A program made the position numbers and the translations under genes. From Paratractidigestivibacter sp963605405 (GTDB lineage Bacteria > Actinomycetota > Coriobacteriia > Coriobacteriales > Atopobiaceae), in NCBI GenBank assembly GCA_963605405.1, contig CAVCUP010000004.1, forward strand, positions 62,001 through 126,000: 64,000 nt of DNA. Reading direction: 5' to 3'. A model generated the notes under the pieces. That model was not told the origin of the DNA, searched no databases, and was given only the letters and a program-made list of their open reading frames with translations. Shown piece by piece: positions 9,578-17,794 of the stretch. Within the stretch, counting starts at the first letter, position 1; every line of letters starts with the position of its first letter.

Positions 9578-9592
9578 TGCACAGCCTGTGCA
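9578..9592. promoter_or_regulatory. Candidate TetR operator, TGCACAG-C-CTGTGCA
   Basis: Perfect 15-base palindrome (7-base arms, one-base centre) upstream of the TetR gene, with an additional half-site TTGCACA at 9559-9565. Position and symmetry fit autoregulation. Binding by the adjacent TetR protein is inference. Confidence 0.55.
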
Positions 9593-9647
9593 GTAATTCG
9601 GAGGCACGGGGGCGGTTCACCTCTCGCCCACAACCGATAAATAACCG

Positions 9648-9676
9648 GAAGAGCCCGCCGAATCGACGGGCTCTTC
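9648..9676 (-). terminator. Terminator-like hairpin after lacI-type gene
   Basis: Ten-base perfect stem GAAGAGCCCG/CGGGCTCTTC with a nine-base loop, 18 bases past the stop of the LacI-type gene. Read on the minus strand it is followed by CGGTTATTTA, a weak U-tract. Confidence 0.6.
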
Positions 9677-9693
9677 TCAGCCGCGGCCGGGAC

Positions 9694-10698
9694 CTAGAGG
9701 CTCTTTACCGACTGCCGTTCCACGAACGTCGTCGAGAGATGCGTGACGCAGGTGTAGTCGCGCGGCTCGCGGATCTGGTCGATGAGGCGGCGGACGGCGA
9801 TCTCGCCCATCTCGCGGTTGGGAATGCGCGCCGTGGTCAGCGGCGGGTTGCAGATGCTCGCGTAGGGCAGGTCGTCGAAGCCGACCATGCTCACATCCTC
9901 GGGGATGCGCACGCCGCGCTCGGAGAGGGCGCGCATGCAGCCAAGCGCCATGATGTCGTTCTCCACGAAGAAGGCCGTGGGAAGCGCGGGATTGCCGGCG
10001 AGCCAGGCGCGCATGGAATCGTAGGAGCCGTTGACCGTGGTCCCCACCTCAATGCGCCACTTGGGGTCTATGGCCAGCCCGGCCTCGCGCATTGCGCGGC
10101 GGTACCCCCGCTCGCGCAGGGGGAAGTTCTTGATGCGGTAGTCGCCCGCAATGTAGCCGATGCGGCGGTGGCCGTGCTCCACCAGGTAGGTGACCTCGCG
10201 GAAGACCGAGTTCTCGTTCTGGGTGACCACGCTCTCGAAGAAGAGCCTGTCGGACCAGCCGTCCACGACCACGAGCGGCGCCGCGGCGCCGCGGAAGAGC
10301 GCATAGTCGTCCTCCCCCATCTCGGTGGCGAGAAGCACGATGCCGTTGTTCGTGTCGGCCGCAATCTCGCGCGCCTGGCGAGAGGCGGCCTCCCGGTCGC
10401 TGAGCTCGATGGTGGTGAAGGTGGTCTGGAGCTTATGCTGGGCGGCGGCGCGCTCCACGCCCTCGATGACGCCCGGGTGGAAGGTGCCCTCGTCGAGGAT
10501 GCGGCCGGTCCTGCGCGCGAGGACGAAGCGGATGTGGTCGAGGTTGCCCGAACGCTCGTAGCCGAGCTCGCGGGCCATGCGCCGGATGGTCTCGGCGGTC
10601 TCTTTGTTCACGCCGCGCTTGTTGTTGAGGGCGTTTGAGACCGTGGCCGGGGAGAACCCCGTCCTGCGGCTTATCTCGCGAACACCCACGTTGCGCAT
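9694..10698 (-). CDS. LacI-family transcriptional regulator (334 aa)
   Basis: N-terminal LacI helix-turn-helix in the first 50 residues (VREISRRTGFSPATVSNALN, then a hinge helix with ARELGYE), followed by a periplasmic-binding-protein-like effector domain to the C-terminus (FVENDIMALGCMRAL, DVSMVGFDDLPYASICNPPLTT). Length is normal for the family. Start ATG 10698 follows AGAGGCAG. It stands alone between terminator-like sequence downstream and the divergent C39-like peptidase gene upstream. No sugar-metabolism genes are adjacent, so the regulated target is not evident. The 216-base upstream gap contains the imperfect palindrome GAAC-N6-GTTC around 10723-10736, a possible operator. Confidence 0.93.
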   Translation of the reverse strand: MRNVGVREISRRTGFSPATVSNALNNKRGVNKETAETIRRMARELGYERSGNLDHIRFVLARRTGRILDEGTFHPGVIEGVERAAAQHKLQTTFTTIELSDREAASRQAREIAADTNNGIVLLATEMGEDDYALFRGAAAPLVVVDGWSDRLFFESVVTQNENSVFREVTYLVEHGHRRIGYIAGDYRIKNFPLRERGYRRAMREAGLAIDPKWRIEVGTTVNGSYDSMRAWLAGNPALPTAFFVENDIMALGCMRALSERGVRIPEDVSMVGFDDLPYASICNPPLTTARIPNREMGEIAVRRLIDQIREPRDYTCVTHLSTTFVERQSVKSL

Positions 10699-10914
10699 GC
10701 CTGCCTCTAATCATCTATCGAACTTCACGGTTCAGAGAATCGTATACGTGTGCGCGCAGGCGCGGGCCCTCACCTCGCCAAACGGCGCACAATACGCCGC
10801 CAGCTGCACTCAAGGGCCGCAAGATCGGGCCCCGTGCGCTCAGGGTCCCCGGGCACGGTGATATGATTTCTTGGTTTGCTAATTGTACCGTGGTTTTGCA
10901 GCAGGAGTTTTTTG

Positions 10915-12057
10915 ATGCAAGCGGAGAGAGACGACTTCGAGGCTCGCCGCGCCGAGCGAGCGGCACGGCGCGAGCGGCGCTCCGGCACGAGGCGCTCGGG
11001 CGGCAGCGGCTCGCGCGGCCCCTCGGCCGGTGGCACCGGAAGGGCCTCCATGAGCAGGTACGCGCCTTCCGCGCGGCCGATGTCCACCTCCACCTTGGGA
11101 CGCTCGGCCTCCGCGAGTCCCTCTGCCCGCGGGGCCGGCAGGCCGGCTCGCGACGCGGGCGCGCTCGGCGGCGCGCGGGACAACTACGGCCGCGGCCGCT
11201 CCGGCGGCTCCGCCTCCGCCGTCGGGGGCGCCCTCAGCCTCGCGTGGCGCGCCGTCCGCGCCCTCGCCCGCGGCCTCGCGGCGCTTCTCGCCCTGCTCTG
11301 GCGCGTGCTCTGCGCGCTCGTGCGCGTCCTTGTCCCCGCATGCCGCAACCACCCGCGCGCGGCCCTCTCTGCGGCGGCCGTCGTCGCCGCCACGGTCTTT
11401 GTGCTCAACATGCACGCCGGCATCGTCCAGGAGCGCCAAGCGGCGTACGCCTCGGCCACCCTCGCCGGCGCCCAGCAGGAGGCCCAGGCGCTCGTGGGCC
11501 CCGTCGCCGAACGCGCGGAGCTTCTCGTCGAGCCCGCGAGCACGCCTCAAGACCAGTGGAAGAAGGGCGAGATGCCCTATCTGTACCAGATCGACCCCCA
11601 GTGGTCCTACGAGACCTATTCGGGCGGCCGCCTGCGCCATCAGGGGTGCGGCCCCACCGCGCTCTCCATGGTCTACGTCTGCCTCACCGGAAAGACGGAC
11701 TACGACCCGGCGAAGATGGCCGAGTTCTCCACGAGCCAAGGCTACTCGACGGACCAGAACGGGACCTCGTGGTCGCTCATGACCAGCGGCGCGGCGACGC
11801 TCGGCCTCGAGGGCACGCAGATCGGGACGAGCGAATCGCTCGCCGAGGCGGAGCTCAAGGCGGGCCGCCCGATGATCTTTATCATGAACCCGGGGCACTT
11901 CACGAGCTCGGGGCACTTCATCGTGGTCGAGAAGCTCGGCGCCGACGGCAAGGCCGTGGTGCACGACTCGAACAGCTGGGCGCGCAGCCATAAGACGTGG
12001 GACCTCTCGCTGATCTGCTCGGAGGCCGCGTCCTCCTGGAGCTTCACGGTCAGCTAA
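10915..12057 (+). CDS. Membrane-anchored C39-like cysteine peptidase (380 aa)
   Basis: Residues 1-110 are Arg/Ser/Gly-rich and probably cytoplasmic. Hydrophobic stretches at about 105-130 and 145-165 (AALSAAAVVAATVFVLNMHA) form the membrane anchor. A peptidase_C39-like papain fold occupies residues ~210-380. Catalytic features: Cys in RHQGCGPTALSMVY, His in SSGHFIVVE and Asp in AVVHDSNSW. Such domains sit on the outer face of the membrane and cleave or bind peptides or wall material; the substrate is unknown. Start ATG 10915 has CAGGAG at the right distance; an upstream in-frame ATG at 10876 lacks one. It is divergent from the LacI-type gene. Confidence 0.85.
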   Translation: MQAERDDFEARRAERAARRERRSGTRRSGGSGSRGPSAGGTGRASMSRYAPSARPMSTSTLGRSASASPSARGAGRPARDAGALGGARDNYGRGRSGGSASAVGGALSLAWRAVRALARGLAALLALLWRVLCALVRVLVPACRNHPRAALSAAAVVAATVFVLNMHAGIVQERQAAYASATLAGAQQEAQALVGPVAERAELLVEPASTPQDQWKKGEMPYLYQIDPQWSYETYSGGRLRHQGCGPTALSMVYVCLTGKTDYDPAKMAEFSTSQGYSTDQNGTSWSLMTSGAATLGLEGTQIGTSESLAEAELKAGRPMIFIMNPGHFTSSGHFIVVEKLGADGKAVVHDSNSWARSHKTWDLSLICSEAASSWSFTVS

Positions 12058-12148
12058 CGCACGGCGCGCGGGACGCGTTCCGGGGCAGCCGGGGGACGCG
12101 TGCCGGGGCAGTCGGGAGCCCCCTCGCCGGGGCAGTCGGGGGGACGCG

Positions 12149-12310
12149 TGCAACGAAACTTCGACTTTGCGGCAAGTTTAGGGCCCAAACGCCCGGTTCG
12201 GGATAGCCCGGCCCGACGTTTCCTGCGCTTATATGGGCTTGTACCGTATTTGATATTCCTCGGGAGCGCTCGGGGCCGATCTCTTGCCGCAAAGTCGAAG
12301 TTTCGTTGCA
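12149..12310. repeat. Family C inverted-repeat element, copy 1
   Basis: Perfect 28-base inverted arms at 12149-12176 and 12283-12310 with core ACTTCGACTTTGCGGCAAG, separated by 106 bases. It lies in the 507-base gap between the C39-like gene and the subtilase gene. Just before it, 12080-12145 holds degenerate repeats of CCGGGGCAGTCGGG. From 12311 to 12495 I see no gene. A related copy is at 31653-31802. Confidence 0.9.
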
Positions 12311-12499
12311 TACGCACGGCAAGCAACGCGAGCCCGACCGTGTCCCCGTCGCGGATTCGGACTCCCGACCGGACGCCGAGGCGTCTAACTATCCGTCCGG
12401 GCCTCCGGACCGCCCTCTTCTTTTTGTTCCTTTTCAGGATTGGCGCGGCGAGAAAGACGGCGGGCTCGGCGAGGCGGGAAGAGCGCCCGGAAACCAAAA

Positions 12500-12531
12500 G
12501 GCGGCCCGCGGCCGAAGGGCCGCGGGCCGCC
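12500..12531 (-). terminator. Rho-independent terminator of the subtilase gene
   Basis: Perfect 14-base GC stem (GGCGGCCCGCGGCC) closed by a four-base loop. On the minus strand it is followed by TTTTGGTTT. It lies 33 bases beyond the stop of the protease gene. Confidence 0.85.
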
Positions 12532-12564
12532 TGATTCGACGGGACGCCTTTGCGGGGCGCCGGC

Positions 12565-15500
12565 CTAGCTGCGGAGCCTGCGCGCGACAAGAAGGGCCGC
12601 GCCGCCGACGAGCGCCGCACCGAGAGGCACCGACCGCAGCGCGGCATCACCCGTCCTCGGGAGGCGGCCGGCGGCGGTCTTCGTGCTCGCTGCCTGGGGC
12701 TTCTTTTCGCTGTTGGGCACGGCTTCTCCGCCCGAGACGTCGCCCGCGAGCTCGTCGGTCGCGATGGAGGTCGCGCGCATCACGGGCTCGAAGCTGTTGT
12801 AGTAGTCGTGGCCGAGCACATAGAGCTTGCCGCGGTACGCGATCGCGCGCGCATACGCGATCGGGGTGTAGTTCCCGCGCTTGCCGATGCCCGTAAAGGC
12901 CGAGGCTCCGGACTTGAGCTGGTAGGTATCGGCCTGGATGAGCGCGTCGGTCGCGATGCCGTCCTCACCGAAGCCGTTGACCGCGAAGACGCCCGCGAGC
13001 ACGGGCCCGTCCTGCGCGCCCGCGAGCGCGACGCCGTTCGCGAACTTGGCCATGCTCGCCGGGACACCGCCGACGGTATCCTCGGTCCCGCCAAGCGTGC
13101 CCACGCTCTCCCGCGAGACGCTTCCATCCCCCTTGAGGGTCAGGCGCTCAACGGTCGCCTGGGCCTCGTCCGTTGTCGGCGAGAACACGTTGAGCTTCGC
13201 CCCGCCGGTAAGGTAGACCTCGCTGCCGCAGACCGCCGCCTGGATATCCGATTCGCCGCGCACGAGACCTGCGTTCGACCTGGGCAAGCAACTGCCGATC
13301 ACGGTGGCCTTGCCGTCGGCGAGGTCGAACTCGCGCACGTTATCCCTGGTCAGGGTCATCAACGCGGAATCCGACTTGATCACGGACTGCGCCGCCTCGA
13401 GCGTATAGCCCAGGCTCACCCACACGCCCTGCTCTGCCGCCGCCTCCTCGCTCGCCGGCAGCTGCGCGACGACGGACCCGCCGATTATGAGCAGACGCCC
13501 GCCGACGTTCACGATGGAGGCCTGATAGGGCACGTCATCGCCGGCCACCTTCTCCGAGAGATCGGTCCACTTTCCGGTCGCGGGATCGAGCGAGAAGAGC
13601 TTCTTTGTGGCAAGGTGGCCGTAACCCTCGCTCCAGGCGGCGCCCATCACGAGCAGCTTGCCCTCCCACAGCGCCCAGCTCACGTTCGCGAGGCGGCACG
13701 GCAGGTTCTCGACCTGGCTCCATCTCCCCGACGCGATGTCGTAGCGCCAGACCAGCTCATACACGAGCGCGAGCGACTGCTGCTGGCCCGAGACAAGCTC
13801 GTCGTTGTCCAGGTTGCGGGAGCCGAACACGTAGAGCGAGCCGTCGAGGGCGGCGATCGTGTTGTAGCAGTCGCAGTTGCCGAGGGCCTCAGGCACGTCG
13901 ATGCTCTCCTCAAACACGGGGAGCTCGTCGACGGAGGCGTCGGTCGCGAAGACGTAGGTCTGCGCGAAGGCGCACGACTTCCCCGCAGCCGTGGTCAGCG
14001 CGACCTTGAGGTAGCCGCTCACGAGGCCGTCGGAACGAGAGACGACGACCTCGCCGTCGGACCAGGAAACGACTCCGGCGTCCTTCTCGCCGAACTTGAC
14101 GCTGCCAGCGGACGAGCCGAACGAGTCGCCCTTGATGACGAGGCTCTTTCCGTCGGCGGAGAGAGATGCCGAGGCGATGACCGGCGCACGCCCCTCGCTC
14201 GCCGCGAACTTGCTCGCGTCGATGAAGCCGTTGGAGGTGCAACGCCCGTCGAATGCGTCGGAGGAGGTGACGGAGGCCTTGAGCACGCGGGTGAGGGCGG
14301 CGGCGCGGACACTGCGGTCGAGCTCCCCGTAGCCGCCCATCTGCTCGGAGGCGACGGCCGCGAGGCCCGCGACGCACGGGGTCGCCATCGACGTGCCGCT
14401 CGCGTACATGTACGGGACGAGCTTATTGCCGGCGCCGACGCAGTCGAAGAGAAGGCCGTCGGCGGACGTCCCCTCGAGCACCTCCATGATGACGGCGAAG
14501 TGCGCCCAGATGTAGGAGTTGCCGTCGGCATCGGTATGGACCGCGAGCCGGTAACCCTCCCCCGCCTCGCTGAGGACGCTGGCCACGGAAGTCGAGAACA
14601 CGGTCCAACCCTGATCGGCGGACGCGACGCCGGCGAGGTTGCCCGCGGTCTTCACGTTGCCGTCGGCGTCGACGACGTCGAGCACGAAGGTGGAGAACTG
14701 CAGGGACTCGTTCGGCTTGGCGCCCGAGAGCGCGAGCGAGAAGGCGACGTTGGAGAGCTCGTCGAGCCGGCCCGCGTCGACCGGCACCTTAAGCGACACG
14801 AGCACGGCGTCCTCTCCGCTGTCCTTTGCCACAGCTTCGAGCTCCTCCTTGGAGACCCTGAGCACGCCGGGCTCCGCGTCGAAGCCGACCGTCGCGGAGT
14901 CGAGGCCGCCGATCTTGCCCTTCTTGGCATGGCCGCTCCCGTACTGTTTGATGCCGGTCCAGGCCTCTACCTGCGCCTCATTGCCCGAGAAGTCCTCATA
15001 GAGCACGAGGTCGTCTTTGTTCTCGAGCAGCGACGGGAGGAAGGACGCGGTGGCCTTGCTGCCCTGCGAGATGGCCGTGGAGAGAATCGAGGACCCGGGC
15101 GCGTAGACGTCGGTCGTGGTCGCGCCCCAGTTGGAGAAAGACGATGCCGCGCCCGTCATCGCGGCGGAGTTGACGACGGTCACGTAGTCGCTCGCGCCCT
15201 CGACCTTCGCGGTGTCGACGATTTTGTCGACTTCCGCGCCGTCGTTTCCCGAGGCGAAGACGGCGGCGACGCCCTTGCGCCCGAGCGCCTCCGTGGCCAG
15301 GTATTGGGCCCGGCAGCCGCCCTCGCCGCCCCAGGAGTTGCTCACCACGCGAATGTCCACGCCGGCGTCGACCGCGCGCCCGATGTACTCGAAGGCCCTG
15401 ACGGCCGCGACACTGGAGAAGAGCCCTTCGTTGGTGGCCGCGCGCACGGAGATGAGCTTGGCGCCGTTGGCCGCGCCGCTCACGCCATAGCCGTTCCATG

Positions 15501-16578
15501 AGGCCGCCGCGATGCCCGCGCAATGCGTGCCGTGCCCCTGGACGTCGCCGGAATCGCCGCCGTCCAAGGTCGCGTTATAGCCGTGGGCGTCCCCGCCGAG
15601 CCGGGCAACGTAGCCGCTCATGTCGAACATCGCGTCTTCGAGGTCGGGGTTGGCGTAGTCGATTCCCGTGTCCACGATGGCGATGACGCCGGCCGAGTTG
15701 GTCTTAGAGGCGTCGTTCCAGTCCGGGTCGTTGACGGTGAGGCCGCTCGCGTGGAGGTCGCCGTACGCGGCGCCCTCGCCCTCGCTGTAGGCCCACTGGA
15801 ACGAAGTGCCGTCGGCGACCTCCCCGCTCGACGCGACCTCGGATTTGGACGGTGTGACGGGGGTGATTTTATCTGCGGGATCGGAGCCGGAGCCGGCATC
15901 GGAGCTGAGGGCGGCGGCGAGGTCGGCGTCGGACGCAGCGACCTCGGACCCGACCGCGCCGCCGGAGCCGTCGGCGTCGTCGACCGACCAGGTGTAGTTG
16001 GGCTCGGCCCAAAGCACGCGCGCGTCGCCGGCGAGCTCGCGCAGGATCTGCTCGGTGCTCATGCCGTCACGCTTGACGAGCAGGGTGTAGACGTCGACAT
16101 CCGCCGCCTGGACCGCGACCTCCTCGTCCGCGCCGTCCGCAGCGGCCGCGATTCGCGCGCCCTCGACGACTGCGGCGGGAAGCGCCTCTCCGAAGGCGCC
16201 CTCATAGACGTCGCCGTCGGTCTGTGCGAGCTCCTCGGTCTGTGCCACGTCGAGAAGGGAGTCGGCGGCCGCCTTGCCCGACGCCTCGCCGTCCGCCGCG
16301 ACGCCGGCCGCAGCGTACTCGGCCGCAGGCGCGACGATGGCGACGACCTCGCCCTCGTTGTAATCGCCGGCGCTGAGCATAGAGCCAATGCGATCGGTCC
16401 AAGACTCCGTCCCGGCAGCGCCATCGGCCGACGCACCCGCCCCGGCTGCGAACGCGACGCACGCCGCAGGCACCAGCGGGGAGCCCGAGAGCACCATCGA
16501 GGCGGAGACGACAGCCGCCAAGCCGGCCCGTGCGGCTAGGCCCGCCACGCCGGCCCAGCCGTTAACCCGATTCTTCAT
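12565..16578 (-). CDS. Cell-wall-anchored S8 subtilisin-like protease with IPT and kelch-like regions (1337 aa)
   Basis: Secreted serine protease. Signal peptide in residues 1-45; prodomain-like segment (VYTLLVKRDGMSTEQILREL) around 165-200. The catalytic Asp lies in IAIVDTGIDYANPDL near 303, His in GHGTHCAGIAA near 349 and Ser in ASGTSMATPCVAGLAA near 728. An insertion of about 200 residues precedes the Ser. An IPT/TIG-like domain spans ~800-880 and kelch-like repeats (LYVFGSRN, LLVMGAAW, LLIIGGSV, YVLGHDYY) ~900-1260. The C-terminus has LPRTGD, a hydrophobic helix and RRLRS, a sortase signal. Start ATG 16578 has AAGGAAG six bases upstream. It is a single-gene unit with its own terminator. 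The beta-propeller suggests binding to a host or matrix ligand (inference). Confidence 0.9.
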   Translation of the reverse strand: MKNRVNGWAGVAGLAARAGLAAVVSASMVLSGSPLVPAACVAFAAGAGASADGAAGTESWTDRIGSMLSAGDYNEGEVVAIVAPAAEYAAAGVAADGEASGKAAADSLLDVAQTEELAQTDGDVYEGAFGEALPAAVVEGARIAAAADGADEEVAVQAADVDVYTLLVKRDGMSTEQILRELAGDARVLWAEPNYTWSVDDADGSGGAVGSEVAASDADLAAALSSDAGSGSDPADKITPVTPSKSEVASSGEVADGTSFQWAYSEGEGAAYGDLHASGLTVNDPDWNDASKTNSAGVIAIVDTGIDYANPDLEDAMFDMSGYVARLGGDAHGYNATLDGGDSGDVQGHGTHCAGIAAASWNGYGVSGAANGAKLISVRAATNEGLFSSVAAVRAFEYIGRAVDAGVDIRVVSNSWGGEGGCRAQYLATEALGRKGVAAVFASGNDGAEVDKIVDTAKVEGASDYVTVVNSAAMTGAASSFSNWGATTTDVYAPGSSILSTAISQGSKATASFLPSLLENKDDLVLYEDFSGNEAQVEAWTGIKQYGSGHAKKGKIGGLDSATVGFDAEPGVLRVSKEELEAVAKDSGEDAVLVSLKVPVDAGRLDELSNVAFSLALSGAKPNESLQFSTFVLDVVDADGNVKTAGNLAGVASADQGWTVFSTSVASVLSEAGEGYRLAVHTDADGNSYIWAHFAVIMEVLEGTSADGLLFDCVGAGNKLVPYMYASGTSMATPCVAGLAAVASEQMGGYGELDRSVRAAALTRVLKASVTSSDAFDGRCTSNGFIDASKFAASEGRAPVIASASLSADGKSLVIKGDSFGSSAGSVKFGEKDAGVVSWSDGEVVVSRSDGLVSGYLKVALTTAAGKSCAFAQTYVFATDASVDELPVFEESIDVPEALGNCDCYNTIAALDGSLYVFGSRNLDNDELVSGQQQSLALVYELVWRYDIASGRWSQVENLPCRLANVSWALWEGKLLVMGAAWSEGYGHLATKKLFSLDPATGKWTDLSEKVAGDDVPYQASIVNVGGRLLIIGGSVVAQLPASEEAAAEQGVWVSLGYTLEAAQSVIKSDSALMTLTRDNVREFDLADGKATVIGSCLPRSNAGLVRGESDIQAAVCGSEVYLTGGAKLNVFSPTTDEAQATVERLTLKGDGSVSRESVGTLGGTEDTVGGVPASMAKFANGVALAGAQDGPVLAGVFAVNGFGEDGIATDALIQADTYQLKSGASAFTGIGKRGNYTPIAYARAIAYRGKLYVLGHDYYNSFEPVMRATSIATDELAGDVSGGEAVPNSEKKPQAASTKTAAGRLPRTGDAALRSVPLGAALVGGAALLVARRLRS

Positions 16579-17042
16579 GAGCAACTTCCTTGGGTTGGTA
16601 TGGGGAAATAGAAACCGAATTATTGTTGCCGCAACCCAAGCTATAAATCAATTTAAAACTGTCGAACCGCGCTGTTAAGCAACACGAACGGCGTCGGCGG
16701 CAGTTTTGCCGCCCGGACCGCGCAGGCAATTTCCGGTCGACGCGTCTACCTGCGGCTCCTCAAACCCCGGGCGTGGGCCTACTCGGGGAACCCGCAAAAA
16801 ACTGCTGCCGTCTCGGGTTTTGCGCGCCCCGCGGGCGGCAGCGAGCCAGGCTTATGCGCGAGGTCGTAGGCCGTATAGGGCTGTCGGCCAAGGAAACGCG
16901 CCCGCTGGCACCACATGCATGCCGGCGGGCGCGTTTCCTTGGCAGGCCGAGATGAGCCAAACGAACCAAACGGCCCGGCCGAGGCGCCCGAGCAGAGCGA
17001 GCCGGACATGCCCAGCCCAGCCCAAGCCGACCCAGTCAGCGA
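16579..17042. other. 464-base intergenic region upstream of the subtilase gene
   Basis: No gene seen. Bases 16610-16680 are much more AT-rich than the surroundings and probably contain the protease promoter on the minus strand; TTGATT and AACAAT hexamers 18 bases apart are candidates. Bases 16799-16855 hold a short GCTGCCG/CGGCAGC stem. The strongest hairpin is listed separately at 16887-16943. Bases 16990-17042 are pyrimidine-rich GCCCAGCCC-type repeats. Confidence 0.6.
16887..16943. repeat. Long near-perfect hairpin in intergenic DNA
   Basis: Arms of 23 bases at 16887-16909 and 16921-16943, with core AAGGAAACGCGCCCGC, differ at one position; the loop is 11 bases. No U-tract follows on either strand, so a simple intrinsic terminator is not obvious. 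It lies past the 3' end of the 219-residue gene, which stops at 17043, and could protect or end that transcript. Confidence 0.75.
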
Positions 17043-17702
17043 CTAGCGCTTCTCGCGCTCCGAATCGAGCAGCTTCGCGTATGCGTCCGCGAACCGCTGC
17101 GCAAGCTCGCCCGCGGCGTCGGCCGCGACCACCACGCCGTGCTCGTCGCTACAGAGAAACACCTGCTCAGGCACGTCGCCAGCCGCCACCTCACCGATAA
17201 GCCCGGCGTCGCGCTCGACCACGATCCCGAACGTCTTGGCCAAGTCGGCAACAAGGCTCGCCGCGCCTGCGGCCACCGCGTCCGGGCCCGCGCCCCACAC
17301 GAGCGCGCCGTCGCGCACGGCCCAGAGGGTCTCCGGCGCCACGCCCGCCTCGGACTCCTCAAGAACAGACGCCTCCGCGCGCGCGGCCAACGCCGCGGCG
17401 CCGCGATCGGACAGCTCCGCATACGGCCCCACCGACATCGCGGCGCGCCCCTGCTCGTCCATCGCGATCATCAGCACGCCGTCGGGGTTCTCGGCCGAGC
17501 CGTCGCGCAGCGTCCACTCGATGTGCTGCTTTGCCCAGCTCAGGAGCTGCGTCGTCACGCCGCGGCCCGCCACACGGCGACGCCCGAACGCGCGCAGGTG
17601 CCGGTTCTCGAGCGGAAGCCGCCCGCCCGCCAGGCGCCAACGGCACACGAGCACCGGCTCCCCGAGCTCGAAATCCTCCACACGCTGCGTCCCCTCTTCC
17701 AT
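17043..17702 (-). CDS. Conserved-looking protein of unknown function (219 aa)
   Basis: I do not recognise the family. It is a soluble, acidic, Ala-rich protein without signal peptide or membrane segments. The N-terminal region has a tract rich in aromatic and basic residues (LLSWAKQHIEWTLRDG), a beta-rich central part (GVLMIAMDEQGRAAMSVGPY) follows, and the C-terminus is helical and charged. Coding status is supported by ATG 17702 with AGAGG in front, high third-position GC, and placement immediately downstream of prfA in the same direction. A hairpin lies between the two. No catalytic motif is visible. Confidence 0.7.
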   Translation of the reverse strand: MEEGTQRVEDFELGEPVLVCRWRLAGGRLPLENRHLRAFGRRRVAGRGVTTQLLSWAKQHIEWTLRDGSAENPDGVLMIAMDEQGRAAMSVGPYAELSDRGAAALAARAEASVLEESEAGVAPETLWAVRDGALVWGAGPDAVAAGAASLVADLAKTFGIVVERDAGLIGEVAAGDVPEQVFLCSDEHGVVVAADAAGELAQRFADAYAKLLDSEREKR

Positions 17703-17726
17703 AAAGCGCCTCTTTCTAGACCAAAC

Positions 17727-17753
17727 GGCGCCCGGCCTGCTTCGCCGGGCGCC
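17727..17753 (-). terminator. Terminator-like hairpin after prfA
   Basis: Ten-base stem GGCGCCCGGC/GCCGGGCGCC with a seven-base loop; GTTTGGTC follows on the minus strand. It lies 42 bases past the prfA stop and may only partly end the transcript before the next gene. Confidence 0.65.
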
Positions 17754-17794
17754 GAACGTTTCGACTGAACGTGATGCCGTTTTGCCTTATACCC

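Noticed and set aside
12550..15501. 983-codon plus-strand open frame opposite the subtilase gene
   Set aside because: Shadow of the protease reading frame; no recognisable motif and biased Arg/Val/Gly/His composition.
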